This document shows, in pieces, positions 55,451 through 63,960 of a DNA stretch of 64,000 nt. Every line of letters starts with the position of its first letter. The first letter of the stretch is position 1. Below the pieces are notes generated by a model that made no database searches, was not told the origin of the DNA, and worked only from the letters and a program-made list of their open reading frames with translations. Location of the stretch: the NCBI GenBank assembly GCA_023418475.1, contig JAEZZO010000068.1, positions 62,001 to 126,000 of the forward strand, given 5' to 3'. The stretch comes from Bacillota bacterium. Lineage in GTDB: Bacteria > Bacillota > Clostridia > Lachnospirales > Lachnospiraceae. The position numbers and the translations under genes are program-made.

Positions 55451-56347
55451 ATGAAGGGAATTATTCTTGCAGGCGGATCAGGGACGAGATTGTATCCGCT
55501 TACAATGGTGACATCAAAGCAATTGCTGCCGATTTACGACAAGCCTATGATCTATTATCCGTTATCGGTATTAATGAATGCCGGAATACGTGATATTTTG
55601 ATTATTTCAACACCCCAGGATACACCGCGATTTTCGGATTTATTAGGAGACGGTCATCAATTCGGAATTAGTATATCCTATGCGGTACAGCAAAGTCCCG
55701 ACGGTTTGGCCCAGGCTTTTTTGATCGGTAAGGAATTTATCGGTAAGGATTCCGTAGCTATGATATTAGGCGATAATATTTTCGCCGGACATGGATTAAA
55801 TAAGAGATTGAAGACTGCGGTAACCCAGGCGGAAAGCGGAAACGGTGCAACTGTGTTTGGCTACTATGTGGATGATCCGGAACGCTTTGGTATTGTTGAA
55901 TTCGATGAGAAAGGTAAGGCGATTTCCATTGAAGAAAAGCCGGTAAAACCAAAGAGTAACTATTGTGTTACCGGATTGTATTTCTATGATAACCGTGTTG
56001 TTGGGTATGCCGAGAATCTCAAACCCAGTGCCCGCGGTGAGCTTGAGATTACGGATTTGAACCGTATCTATCTGGAGCAGGATGAACTGCAGGTAGAGTT
56101 ACTGGGACAGGGATTTACCTGGCTTGATACAGGAACGCATGAGAGTCTGGTGGAAGCAACTAACTTTGTTCAGACGGTTGAAACGCACCAGCATAGAAAG
56201 ATAGCATGTCTGGAAGAAATTGCGTATTTAAACGGCTGGATCACGAAGGAAGATGTGTTAAAGGTTTACGAGGTTTTAAAGAAAAATCAGTATGGCAAAT
56301 ATTTGATGGATGTATTAGAGGGAAAATATCTTGATATACTTCATTAA
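55451..56347 (+). CDS. rfbA: Glucose-1-phosphate thymidylyltransferase
   Basis: This 298-residue enzyme makes dTDP-glucose from dTTP and glucose-1-phosphate. The motifs are MKGIILAGGSGTRLYPLT, SKQLLPIYDKPMIYYPLS, ILGDNIFAGHGL, EEKPVKPKSNYCVTGLYFYD and TWLDTGTHESL. It has the normal length. GAAGGAGATAAAGGG precedes the start. rfbB follows after a 191-base spacer that contains a small inverted-repeat element. Confidence 0.96.
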   Translation: MKGIILAGGSGTRLYPLTMVTSKQLLPIYDKPMIYYPLSVLMNAGIRDILIISTPQDTPRFSDLLGDGHQFGISISYAVQQSPDGLAQAFLIGKEFIGKDSVAMILGDNIFAGHGLNKRLKTAVTQAESGNGATVFGYYVDDPERFGIVEFDEKGKAISIEEKPVKPKSNYCVTGLYFYDNRVVGYAENLKPSARGELEITDLNRIYLEQDELQVELLGQGFTWLDTGTHESLVEATNFVQTVETHQHRKIACLEEIAYLNGWITKEDVLKVYEVLKKNQYGKYLMDVLEGKYLDILH

Positions 56348-56441
56348 TTAGGATTATAGAATAGAAATCATAAATATTATATTAATGCAATGCCTAAAGC
56401 CTGCTTTTGATTCTTAAATCATAGTATCTCATAACAGCAGG

Positions 56442-56518
56442 ACTTCATAATTAGGCAATTGCGAAACTATATAGTTGATATAATTCTTGCGTTTCGCAAT
56501 TACCTAGAACTTCATAAT
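56442..56518. mobile_element. Small inverted-repeat element (MITE-like), copy 1
   Basis: The core at 56453-56506 is a near-perfect inverted repeat: TAGGCAATTGCGAAAC at the left, GTTTCGCAATTACCTA at the right. It is flanked on both sides by the 10-bp direct repeat ACTTCATAAT (56442-56451 and 56509-56518), as expected for target-site duplication. It lies between rfbA and rfbB. A related, larger copy in the other orientation is at 57855. Confidence 0.7.
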
Positions 56519-56538
56519 AAGAAAAGGGAGAATTTTAT

Positions 56539-57561
56539 ATGACGATTATTGTTACCGGCGGTGCCGGCTTTATAGGAAGTAATTTTATTTTTCATATGAC
56601 AGAGAAATATCCGGAGTATCGGATCGTCTGTCTGGATTGCCTTACTTATGCAGGAAATCTCTCCACACTGGCTCCCGTAATGAAGAACCCGAACTTTCGA
56701 TTTGTGAAGGAAAGTATAACCGACCGGGAGGCAGTTTATCATTTATTTGAAGAAGAGCATCCGGATATGGTAGTGAATTTTGCTGCGGAAAGTCATGTGG
56801 ACCGCTCCATTGAGAATCCCGAGGTGTTTTTGGATACCAACATAAAGGGTACGGCAGTTCTTCTGGATGCGTGCAGAAAATATGGTATACAGAGATATCA
56901 CCAGGTATCTACGGATGAGGTATACGGTGATCTGCCGCTTGACCGTCCCGATTTATTCTTTACAGAGGAGACACCGATCCATACCAGCAGTCCTTACAGC
57001 TCCTCTAAGGCCGGAGCGGATCTTCTGGTACTGGCATATTATAGAACCTATGGTTTGCCGGTGAGTGTAAGCCGCTGCTCGAACAATTATGGACCCTATC
57101 ATTTCCCGGAGAAGCTGATACCGCTAATGATAGCCAATGCATTGAATGATAAGCCGCTGCCTGTCTATGGCAAGGGAGAGAATGTGCGTGACTGGCTCTA
57201 CGTTGAGGATCACTGTAAAGCGATTGACCTGATTATTCACAAGGGACGGGTTGGAGAGGTCTATAATATTGGCGGTCATAATGAGATGAAGAATATTGAT
57301 ATTGTTAAAATGATCTGCAAGGAATTAAATAAGCCGGAAAGCCTGATTACCTATGTCTCAGACCGAAAAGGTCATGATATGCGTTATGCAATTGATCCGG
57401 CAAAGATCCATAATGAGCTTGGCTGGCTGCCTGAGACAAAGTTTGCAGATGGCATTAAGCTGACGATTAACTGGTATCTGGAGCATCGTGAATGGTGGGA
57501 GACAATCCGATCCGGTGATTATAAAAATTATTATGAGAGAATGTATGGCAATGGAATTTAG
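56539..57561 (+). CDS. rfbB: dTDP-glucose 4,6-dehydratase
   Basis: This 340-residue short-chain dehydrogenase converts dTDP-glucose to dTDP-4-keto-6-deoxyglucose. It has VTGGAGFIGSNFIFHM, NFAAESHVDRSIENPEVF, the STDEVYGDLP motif with catalytic Asp/Glu, YSSSKAGADLL (YxxxK), NNYGPYHFPEKLIPL and VRDWLYVEDHC. The product feeds RfbC and the WecE-type transaminase of the capsule locus. rfbD is not found in this window. Confidence 0.96.
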   Translation: MTIIVTGGAGFIGSNFIFHMTEKYPEYRIVCLDCLTYAGNLSTLAPVMKNPNFRFVKESITDREAVYHLFEEEHPDMVVNFAAESHVDRSIENPEVFLDTNIKGTAVLLDACRKYGIQRYHQVSTDEVYGDLPLDRPDLFFTEETPIHTSSPYSSSKAGADLLVLAYYRTYGLPVSVSRCSNNYGPYHFPEKLIPLMIANALNDKPLPVYGKGENVRDWLYVEDHCKAIDLIIHKGRVGEVYNIGGHNEMKNIDIVKMICKELNKPESLITYVSDRKGHDMRYAIDPAKIHNELGWLPETKFADGIKLTINWYLEHREWWETIRSGDYKNYYERMYGNGI

Positions 57562-57589
57562 AAGGTAACCTTGTGTCACCTTTTAATAT
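57559..57589 (+). promoter_or_regulatory. Third, weaker MerR-type site at the end of rfbB
   Basis: The dyad AAGGTAAC-CTTGT-GTCACCTT (57562-57582) closely resembles the two rfb promoters, with TAATAT at the same distance (57584-57589), but the -35 box is poor (TAGAAG). It overlaps the rfbB stop codon. Confidence 0.5.
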
Positions 57590-57602
57590 TGATGGAATAA
57601 CA

Positions 57603-57683
57603 TTGACAATTTAATCCCAATGAGGTTATCATAGTATTATGAAAATAGGCACATACCATAGCCCATAACTGGTATGTGCCTAT
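57603..57683 (+). promoter_or_regulatory. Promoter-like sequence followed by a strong hairpin
   Basis: TTGACA (57603-57608) and TATCAT (57627-57632) at 18-base spacing are followed by a perfect 14-bp stem (ATAGGCACATACCA / TGGTATGTGCCTAT, 57645-57658 and 57670-57683). The T-run after the stem is short. It may be the rfbB terminator or an early attenuator. The rest of the 57562-58038 gap is AT-rich and holds the second inverted-repeat element. Confidence 0.5.
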
Positions 57684-57854
57684 TTGCATCTTCTGGAATA
57701 TGCAGTGTAAAAAAAGGATTACCTATGATAAAATGATTACGGAAAGAGAACGGAAGATCTCTTGTCTTTCACTGGTATCCAGGTAGAAAGATGAAAAAAA
57801 ATAAATAATAAAAAAGATCTAACATTTTTTAAGATTCAGCGAATAAATGTATGT

Positions 57855-58020
57855 AATTTATTTTATTGGTAATTGAGAAACGCAAGAATTATATTAATTG
57901 TATACACAGAAAGCACATGTTCTGGAGCGGAAGTTAAGCGGAAGGAGCGTTGGAATATGTGCTTTCTGTGGATACAATTTGAACAACTATATAGTCTCGC
58001 AATTGCCTAAATTTATTTTA
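57855..58020. mobile_element. Small inverted-repeat element (MITE-like), copy 2, with internal hairpin segment
   Basis: The ends GGTAATTGAGAAACGCAAG (57868-57886) and CTATATAGTCTCGCAATTGCC (57987-58007) are the inverted counterpart of copy 1. The 11-bp direct repeat AATTTATTTTA flanks it (57855-57865 and 58010-58020). Inside lies an extra segment of about 80 bases carrying a perfect 14-bp stem (57905-57918 with 57957-57970, CACAGAAAGCACAT). It ends just before the ribosome binding site of the subtilisin-like protease gene. Confidence 0.7.
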
Positions 58021-58038
58021 AAGAAAGAGGAGACGCTA

Positions 58039-61000
58039 ATGAAAAGAAAAATCACGGCTGCAATAACAGCAATTATTCTGTTATTGACCACCATAGCAAC
58101 AGATAGGATGACCTATGCGGCTGAACTAGAGGTACAAAAGCAGACGAAGACTTTCACAAAAGTTGAAGCTTCGGAAGGGATAAAGAACAACACAGTAAAT
58201 TCGGATACTCTGCCGGAGAGCTATTCGCCATCTGATAAGGTTACTATAATTGTTGAATTAAAAGAGGATTCCTTATTGGAGCATTATAATAATAAAAAGA
58301 TGTCAGCTTACATAAACAATGAGGACAGTTTTAATGAATATGCCCTGACCACCGAGGCAGAAAATATAACAGATGATATCATACAACAACAATCCGTTGT
58401 TGCAAATAACATCCAAAGCTTAAAAACGGAGAAGAAAAATGAGAATATCCTTTACCATTATACAGCTGTTTTGAATGGCTTTGCTATGAAGGTTAATTAT
58501 GGCTCACTGGCAGCAATACGCAAAATACCCAATGTAAAATCAGCCTATATCGCCGGGCACTATGAAAAAATCAAACCTGTTATGGATACCAGTACAAAGA
58601 CCATAGGTGCGGTTGATACCTGGGACTTAGCTTATAAAGGAGAGGGGACTATTGTTGCGGTAATTGATACCGGTCTTGATACTGCGCATGCCGGTTTAAT
58701 GACGGAGCCCCACAATCCCAAATATGTCCAAAACGATATCCAAGATAAAATCAGCTCCAGCTCCGGATTAAAATCAGGTGTTACCAATGCGGCAGATACA
58801 TATGTGAATTTAAAGGTACCCTATGCCTATGATTATGCCGACAAGGATAAAGAAGTCACTCCCACGCAGAACAGTGTAACTGCTAATGGAAATGGCCATG
58901 GTACGCATGTGGCAGGAACGATAGCAGCACCCGATGGAGATGGTGATACTGTTACCGGTGTGGCACCGGAATCACAGCTGATGATTATGAAGGTATTCAG
59001 CGATATACCGGGAAACTCAGATTCCAGTACGGAAGATATTCTGGCAGCTTTGGAGGATGCTTTAATCTTAGGTGCCGATGTCATTAATATGAGTCTGGGC
59101 TCTGCCAATGGCTTTACGGAGGAAGGAGAAGAATCTGTAACAAATGTTTATAACCATATTGTTGCTGCCGGCATCACGATGGCTGTTGCTGCCGGTAACA
59201 ATTACAGCATAGCATATAATAACGGTCTGAATAATTCAGTCCTAAACACCAATCCGGATACTGCCGTTATCAGTTCGCCCTCTACCTATTCGGCTTCTAC
59301 CTCAGTAGCCAGTGTGGTAAATGCGAAACACCACGCAGATTATTTTGCAGTGGAAGGACATAAAATTACATATACGGATACAGCAGCTGCAGCACAGCCC
59401 AATTTCAGCAGCTTATCTTCGGTGTCCGGAGGTGCCTTGTCATATGTTGTGGTTCCTAACGTGGGAAGTACTGCCGACTACAGCGGTTTGGACGTGAGAG
59501 GGAAAATTTCAGTCGTAAAAAGAGGCTCAATTGATTTTAATGAAAAGGTGTTAAATGCCTATAACCAGGGTGCCATAGGTATTGTAATCTATAATAATCA
59601 GCCAGGTAGCATAGCTATGTCAATTACAGATTATAGGATCCCTGCGGTTTCTATTACTATGGAGGACGGGGAAACCATGGCAGCCGCAGTAAATAAAATC
59701 CTTACAGTATCCGCAAGCCCTGGTGTTTTTCCCGATGAAAATGCGAACCACGCCTCTGATTTTTCATCCTGGGGTGTTACACCTGACTTAGAGCTAAAGC
59801 CTGAGCTATCCGCACCGGGTGAAAATATATATTCAACCGTTCCGTTCGGCCAGTACGCCAGCATGAGCGGTACGTCAATGGCGGCCCCACATATAGCGGG
59901 TTCTTTTGCACTGCTGAAGCAATACCTTAACACCACTCCTAAATTCGGAGTACTAAATGATACGGAAAAAGCCGAGCTGGCCAATGACTTATTAATGAGT
60001 ACTGCAATACCTGTTAAAAATTCCGAAGGCACCTATTATTCTCCCCGAAAGCAGGGCAGTGGTCTTGTAAATGTCTATAATGCGGTGAATACAGATATTT
60101 ATCTTTTTTTATCCGATGAAAATGAACCAAATCAGCGTCCAAAATTAAATCTGGTGGATGATGTATCCAAAAGTGGAACATTTAGCAAGTCCTTTCAAAT
60201 AAGGAGTGTTACAGGTTCATCTGTTCGTTTTGTGCCGCAGGTCACTACCCTTACGGAAAGTGAAAGCAATGGTTTCATAACAGAAACTCCGAGTAATATC
60301 AGTTCCGATACCAATGTGGAGATATGGAAAAATGGTGTCAAAGAAAGCGGTAGTATTACTTTGGAACCTTTTGAAGAAGCCACAATTACCCTTAAGCTGA
60401 CACTAAACACTCCTGTTAAAAGTACACTTAACACTGCCTTTCCCAATGGAACTTTTATAGATGGTTATTTTATTTTTAACAGCCTAGACAGCAATATTGA
60501 TTTATCCATACCATTTTTAGGCTTTTACGGAGATTGGACAACGGCACCCCTGTTTGATTCCGGCTCTGCAAATGACCTGGAGGGATACCAACAGACAATC
60601 CATGCCCTATTTACCGAGAGCGGCAACGAGCTTAGTTATCTGGGGGTAAATCCTTTTGATAACAATGCCTACGACTTGATTGGAAAATATAACCCCTATT
60701 TAGATTCTGCTTACTATGATTACTACCAGCCCGCTGCAGGCCTTGAGAAAATAGCAATTTCTCCCAATGGCGACGGGGAATTTGACCGTTTTAAGGCTGC
60801 TCAATTAAGTTTATTAAGAAATGTAAAAAATATGAGCTGGGCCATAACGGATAGCAATGGGAATATACTATCTTCTGATGTATTGGAATATAAAGGAAAA
60901 TCAATTTATAATCCTGATATGGGGGCTATTAATCCGATCTATATACAAGACGCTTCCTGGGAGGGAACAGATGCACTGGGAAATCCCTTAGCAAACAATT

Positions 61001-62097
61001 CAACTGTATATTTTCAGTTAACGGGCGAACTAGATTATGATAAGCATTCCCAGAATAATCAGAGGGCTTCCCTATCATTTCCCATTAACATTGATTTAGA
61101 AAAGCCGGTTCTGGAGGACGTAAGTGTTAACGGTTCTGTAATTACGATATCCGTTCGGGACAACCAGTACATAGCAGCTGTATATCTGTTTTCTAAGGAT
61201 GATATGGTAAATCCGGTTGGAAAAATTCTCTTGGATGAAGCTATAAAAGGCACCACCACACCAATCGATTTAGACCTTAATGATTTAGGTCTGTCCGGGA
61301 AAACGACTGACGATTTAGCTGTTAAAATATTTGATTATGCGATGAACAGTGGCACCTACGAGCTGGTGCATCCGGTAACACCAACGCAAGCGCCAACGAC
61401 AGCGCTAACCCAAGCGCCAACGACAGCGCCAACCCAAGCGCCAACAACAGCGCCAACGACAGCGCCAACGCAAGCGCCAACAACAGCGCCAACCCAAGCA
61501 CCAACTTCATCACCTTCCGTGCCGATATCAGTTCCGGAATCGGCAGCAGCTCCAATTGTAATACCGACACCAACTCCGACAATAACTCCAACACCGGTAC
61601 CGATAAACTACTTTGACCAGGTTGAGGTATTACCTTCTGCTACAACCTTCTATCCGGGTCAAAGCGGTAATATGACGGTTGTGATTCCTTTCCGGATGGA
61701 AGATAATGCAGCAGAAATTGCTTACAGTACAAGTGATAAGTCGGTGGCAACTATTTCCTCTGACGGTAAAATAACTGCAAAAAAAGCCGGATCTGTTACA
61801 ATTATTATGAAAGTAACGATTAACCAAAAATCAAAAGTATTTAAAACGGAGATAACCGTAAAGATGCCCTATATATCTTTTACGAAGAAGATCTCTACCG
61901 CTAAAGCAGGCAATACTTATACCTGCGCTGCGAAGGCGCATGGTGTAAACAATAAAATAACCTATCATGTATCTAATACCGAGCTTGCGTCCATTAACCA
62001 GAGAACCGGTATATTAAAGGCCAAGAAAGCCGGTACGGTATATGTTATTGCGAAAGCAGGTAAAATCACCAAAAAATATAAAGTTATCATTAAATAA
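58039..62097 (+). CDS. Secreted subtilisin-like serine protease (S8) with Ala-Pro-Thr linker and Ig-like C-terminus
   Basis: This protein of about 1352 residues has a signal peptide (1-30, KRKITAAITAIILLLTTIA, likely cut near TYA-AE) and an inhibitor-like prodomain. The S8 triad is Asp in VIDTGLDTAHA (about 209), His in NGHGTHVAGT (about 287) and Ser in MSGTSMAAPHIAG (about 612), with a PA domain inserted between His and Ser. Fn3-like and other beta domains follow, then a Thr-Gln-Ala-Pro linker (about 1115-1160) and a bacterial Ig-like (Big2) region. No LPxTG motif is present. ATG 58039 follows AAAGAGGAG; an earlier in-frame start would read through the inverted-repeat element. Confidence 0.92.
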   Translation: MKRKITAAITAIILLLTTIATDRMTYAAELEVQKQTKTFTKVEASEGIKNNTVNSDTLPESYSPSDKVTIIVELKEDSLLEHYNNKKMSAYINNEDSFNEYALTTEAENITDDIIQQQSVVANNIQSLKTEKKNENILYHYTAVLNGFAMKVNYGSLAAIRKIPNVKSAYIAGHYEKIKPVMDTSTKTIGAVDTWDLAYKGEGTIVAVIDTGLDTAHAGLMTEPHNPKYVQNDIQDKISSSSGLKSGVTNAADTYVNLKVPYAYDYADKDKEVTPTQNSVTANGNGHGTHVAGTIAAPDGDGDTVTGVAPESQLMIMKVFSDIPGNSDSSTEDILAALEDALILGADVINMSLGSANGFTEEGEESVTNVYNHIVAAGITMAVAAGNNYSIAYNNGLNNSVLNTNPDTAVISSPSTYSASTSVASVVNAKHHADYFAVEGHKITYTDTAAAAQPNFSSLSSVSGGALSYVVVPNVGSTADYSGLDVRGKISVVKRGSIDFNEKVLNAYNQGAIGIVIYNNQPGSIAMSITDYRIPAVSITMEDGETMAAAVNKILTVSASPGVFPDENANHASDFSSWGVTPDLELKPELSAPGENIYSTVPFGQYASMSGTSMAAPHIAGSFALLKQYLNTTPKFGVLNDTEKAELANDLLMSTAIPVKNSEGTYYSPRKQGSGLVNVYNAVNTDIYLFLSDENEPNQRPKLNLVDDVSKSGTFSKSFQIRSVTGSSVRFVPQVTTLTESESNGFITETPSNISSDTNVEIWKNGVKESGSITLEPFEEATITLKLTLNTPVKSTLNTAFPNGTFIDGYFIFNSLDSNIDLSIPFLGFYGDWTTAPLFDSGSANDLEGYQQTIHALFTESGNELSYLGVNPFDNNAYDLIGKYNPYLDSAYYDYYQPAAGLEKIAISPNGDGEFDRFKAAQLSLLRNVKNMSWAITDSNGNILSSDVLEYKGKSIYNPDMGAINPIYIQDASWEGTDALGNPLANNSTVYFQLTGELDYDKHSQNNQRASLSFPINIDLEKPVLEDVSVNGSVITISVRDNQYIAAVYLFSKDDMVNPVGKILLDEAIKGTTTPIDLDLNDLGLSGKTTDDLAVKIFDYAMNSGTYELVHPVTPTQAPTTALTQAPTTAPTQAPTTAPTTAPTQAPTTAPTQAPTSSPSVPISVPESAAAPIVIPTPTPTITPTPVPINYFDQVEVLPSATTFYPGQSGNMTVVIPFRMEDNAAEIAYSTSDKSVATISSDGKITAKKAGSVTIIMKVTINQKSKVFKTEITVKMPYISFTKKISTAKAGNTYTCAAKAHGVNNKITYHVSNTELASINQRTGILKAKKAGTVYVIAKAGKITKKYKVIIK
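61379..61510 (+). repeat. 24-bp coding minisatellite in the protease linker
   Basis: Tandem units close to CAAGCGCCAACGACAGCGCC encode repeats of TQAPTTAP. Copy number in such arrays often varies by slippage in multiples of 24 or 12 bases, which would change linker length without breaking the frame. Confidence 0.8.
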
Positions 62098-62219
62098 CCA
62101 TCATCAAATACTGTTTGCCGAAGATTAATAGTATGGGTGAATTTTAGTAGATAGAAGAATTATTCTGATGTTAAGTAGTCTGTTCGTCCTCATTGCTTAT
62201 GATTTGGAAATAATTATAC

Positions 62220-62248
62220 TTGACAAACGGTATGATATTTTATATCAT
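62220..62248 (+). promoter_or_regulatory. Promoter of a putative short transcript
   Basis: TTGACA (62220-62225) and TATCAT (62243-62248) are 17 bases apart. An operator-like sequence overlaps the expected start of transcription at 62255, and a terminator lies about 110 bases on. Confidence 0.55.
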
Positions 62249-62254
62249 ATAAAA

Positions 62255-62270
62255 AATGAATTCGATTGCA
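62255..62270. promoter_or_regulatory. LacI-type operator-like site, copy 1
   Basis: AATGAATTCGATTGCA, a pseudo-palindrome around a central CG typical of LacI/GalR operators, is repeated exactly at 62575-62590 just before the LacI-family gene. Its position at the start site of the upstream promoter fits repression. Confidence 0.6.
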
Positions 62271-62337
62271 AGTTATTGTTTTAATCAGTTGACTTACCCG
62301 CTGTTTAAAATGAAGAATATGAATCTATCACAAGGAC

Positions 62338-62375
62338 ACAGGTGTCAACTTTTTGTTGACATCTGTTTTTTTATT
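62338..62375 (+). terminator. Rho-independent terminator
   Basis: A 12-bp stem (ACAGGTGTCAAC / GTTGACATCTGT, one G-T pair) with a loop of five T is followed by a run of seven T at 62366-62372. It is 241 bases after the protease stop. Confidence 0.8.
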
Positions 62376-62574
62376 CCTTAAAAAATTTATATAATTTTGC
62401 ATATTGCCTATATATTATCTGATTATAGCAATTATATACATGAAAATAATAATGGTTTTATATTTTAATGATCTTAAAAACTATATAATGATGATTTGTA
62501 AGGAAAGATAGAAGATAATTTGTATAATTTATTTGAGGTGATTGATAGAAAATAATATATAATAATAATACGGT

Positions 62575-62590
62575 AATGAATTCGATTGCA
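62575..62590. promoter_or_regulatory. LacI-type operator-like site, copy 2
   Basis: The second exact copy of AATGAATTCGATTGCA lies 14 bases before the ATG of the LacI-family gene, in its leader. Autoregulation is likely, and two sites 320 bases apart could allow looping. Confidence 0.6.
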
Positions 62591-62604
62591 GAAAAGAGAG
62601 GGAT

Positions 62605-63582
62605 ATGGTCACAATATATGATATTGCAAAGGAATTAAACATTAGTCCCAGTACAGTATCCAGAGTATACAGCAGACCGGAGCTTGTCAGTGAAAAGACA
62701 AGAACCCTGGTACTTACTAAGGCGAAGGATATGGGGTATCAGGCTAACATGATTGCCAGTCAGCTAAGAAGCCGGAATTCCAATATTATAGCATTAGTAT
62801 CCTTGGAGAAAGGCTGGTCAATGTATACCAGTGCACTGGCCAATGGGGTCCAGCAAAAAGCCGAAGCACTGGGATATAATATAATGGTAGTGCCAATCGG
62901 CGTAGAGCCCAAGAAAACAATTCAGATGTGTGAAGCGATGAGATTTGCCGGGCTGATAATAGCCGGAACTCAGCTTGGAGATGAATTATATTACAACGAT
63001 AATATCATTCCGCTGGTTCATGTGAACAGGAATAATAAGGAATATAATGTCATTCTTCCGGATGATTATTATGGGATACAATTGGGTATGGATTTTCTCT
63101 ACAGAATGGGACACCGGCATATTGGTTACATCAATGGCCCGGCAAATTCCTATCACTCGGGAATCCGTCTGAAGGCATATAATGAGTGGATGGAGAGAAA
63201 TCATTGTCCGGTTCGGGAGGAATGGATCGACAGCGGGAATTGGGATTTGGAGAGTGGATATAAGGCAGCTATTAAAATACTCAACAATAGTGCTGTACCA
63301 ACTGCTATATTGGCAGCAAATGATGAGATGTGCAAGGGCGTATACCAGGCTGCAGAGAAGTTTGGATTAAGGGTTGGCAAGGATATTTCAGTAATGGGTT
63401 ATAATAATGAAGATGATGGGGAATGGATTACCCCTAAGCTTACAACAGTTTCTTTTCCCCTTTATGAGATGGGTGCTATGGCCAGCAAAATGCTGGTGGA
63501 TATTATCGAGAACGGTACAAAAGAGGAGCCGGTGATTGTAAGAGGTGAATTAATTGTGCGGGACTCCGTGGGTAAGGTTTAG
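62605..63582 (+). CDS. LacI-family transcriptional regulator
   Basis: This 325-residue protein has the N-terminal helix-turn-helix VTIYDIAKELNISPSTVSRV and hinge region (MIASQLRSRNSNIIALV), then a periplasmic-binding-protein-like sugar-sensing domain (GHRHIGYINGPANSYHSGIRLKAY, PTAILAANDEMCKGVYQA, ISVMGYNNEDDGEWITPKLTTV). The next genes probably belong to a sugar-use operon that continues beyond the window. Operator-like sites are at 62255 and 62575. Confidence 0.93.
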   Translation: MVTIYDIAKELNISPSTVSRVYSRPELVSEKTRTLVLTKAKDMGYQANMIASQLRSRNSNIIALVSLEKGWSMYTSALANGVQQKAEALGYNIMVVPIGVEPKKTIQMCEAMRFAGLIIAGTQLGDELYYNDNIIPLVHVNRNNKEYNVILPDDYYGIQLGMDFLYRMGHRHIGYINGPANSYHSGIRLKAYNEWMERNHCPVREEWIDSGNWDLESGYKAAIKILNNSAVPTAILAANDEMCKGVYQAAEKFGLRVGKDISVMGYNNEDDGEWITPKLTTVSFPLYEMGAMASKMLVDIIENGTKEEPVIVRGELIVRDSVGKV

Positions 63583-63620
63583 ATTTTTTATGAATGCAGA
63601 ATAAAAATTTGAGAAATACA

Positions 63621-63893
63621 ATGAAAAAGGTTCTTAGTGTAGCTTTATCGATTGCAGTTGCTATTAGCATGACTGGTTGTAAAAAAGGGGATTTCTCCGA
63701 ATTAAGCTTATGTATCAAGCAAGAGGGTCTGGCACCCGGTAGTATACAAGTGAAGATACTGTATGAGGGTCTAGGAAATCAGGAATTATATTTAGACGGA
63801 CACAGAATGGAAATAAGTGAAAATGAAGAAGTTATATTTTCCCTCACGATTACCGGAAAACAGGAAGAAATAAGGATAAGAAAGTTAACATAG
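63621..63893 (+). CDS. Small lipoprotein of unknown function
   Basis: This 90-residue protein has a lipoprotein signal peptide (MKKVLSVALSIAVAISMTGC, lipobox Cys at residue 20), so it should be lipidated and exported. The mature part of about 70 residues is beta-rich and not recognised. ATG 63621 gives a standard signal peptide; an in-frame ATG at 63594 would add nine residues. No strong ribosome binding site is visible for either. It follows the LacI-family gene by 38 bases. Confidence 0.65.
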   Translation: MKKVLSVALSIAVAISMTGCKKGDFSELSLCIKQEGLAPGSIQVKILYEGLGNQELYLDGHRMEISENEEVIFSLTITGKQEEIRIRKLT

Positions 63894-63960
63894 TGCAGAA
63901 GGTCCTCTTTATCGCAGATATATGGCAGATAAAGAAGAAACGATAAGGAAGGTGGTCTAA

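Larger units (their letters stand above)
62255..62375 (+). ncRNA. Putative short regulated RNA
   Basis: The promoter at 62220 and the terminator at 62338-62375 would define a transcript of roughly 110-120 bases with no good ORF (only a 23-codon frame without ribosome binding site). It may be a small RNA, or the leftover leader of a deleted gene. The rest of the 62098-62604 gap is AT-rich without a gene. Confidence 0.3.

Noticed and set aside
57643..57685. Riboswitch before the protease
   Set aside because: Only a single simple hairpin is visible, with no conserved riboswitch core that I recognise.
57898..58038. Upstream start of the subtilisin-like protease
   Set aside because: It would translate the inverted-repeat element and lead into the signal peptide; the ribosome binding site fits ATG 58039.
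61322..61594. 90-codon antisense ORF opposite the protease linker
   Set aside because: It is a low-complexity shadow of the TQAPTTAP-coding repeat.
62334..62404. Short ORF over the terminator at 62338
   Set aside because: The 23-codon frame lacks a ribosome binding site and consists largely of the terminator stem and T-run.
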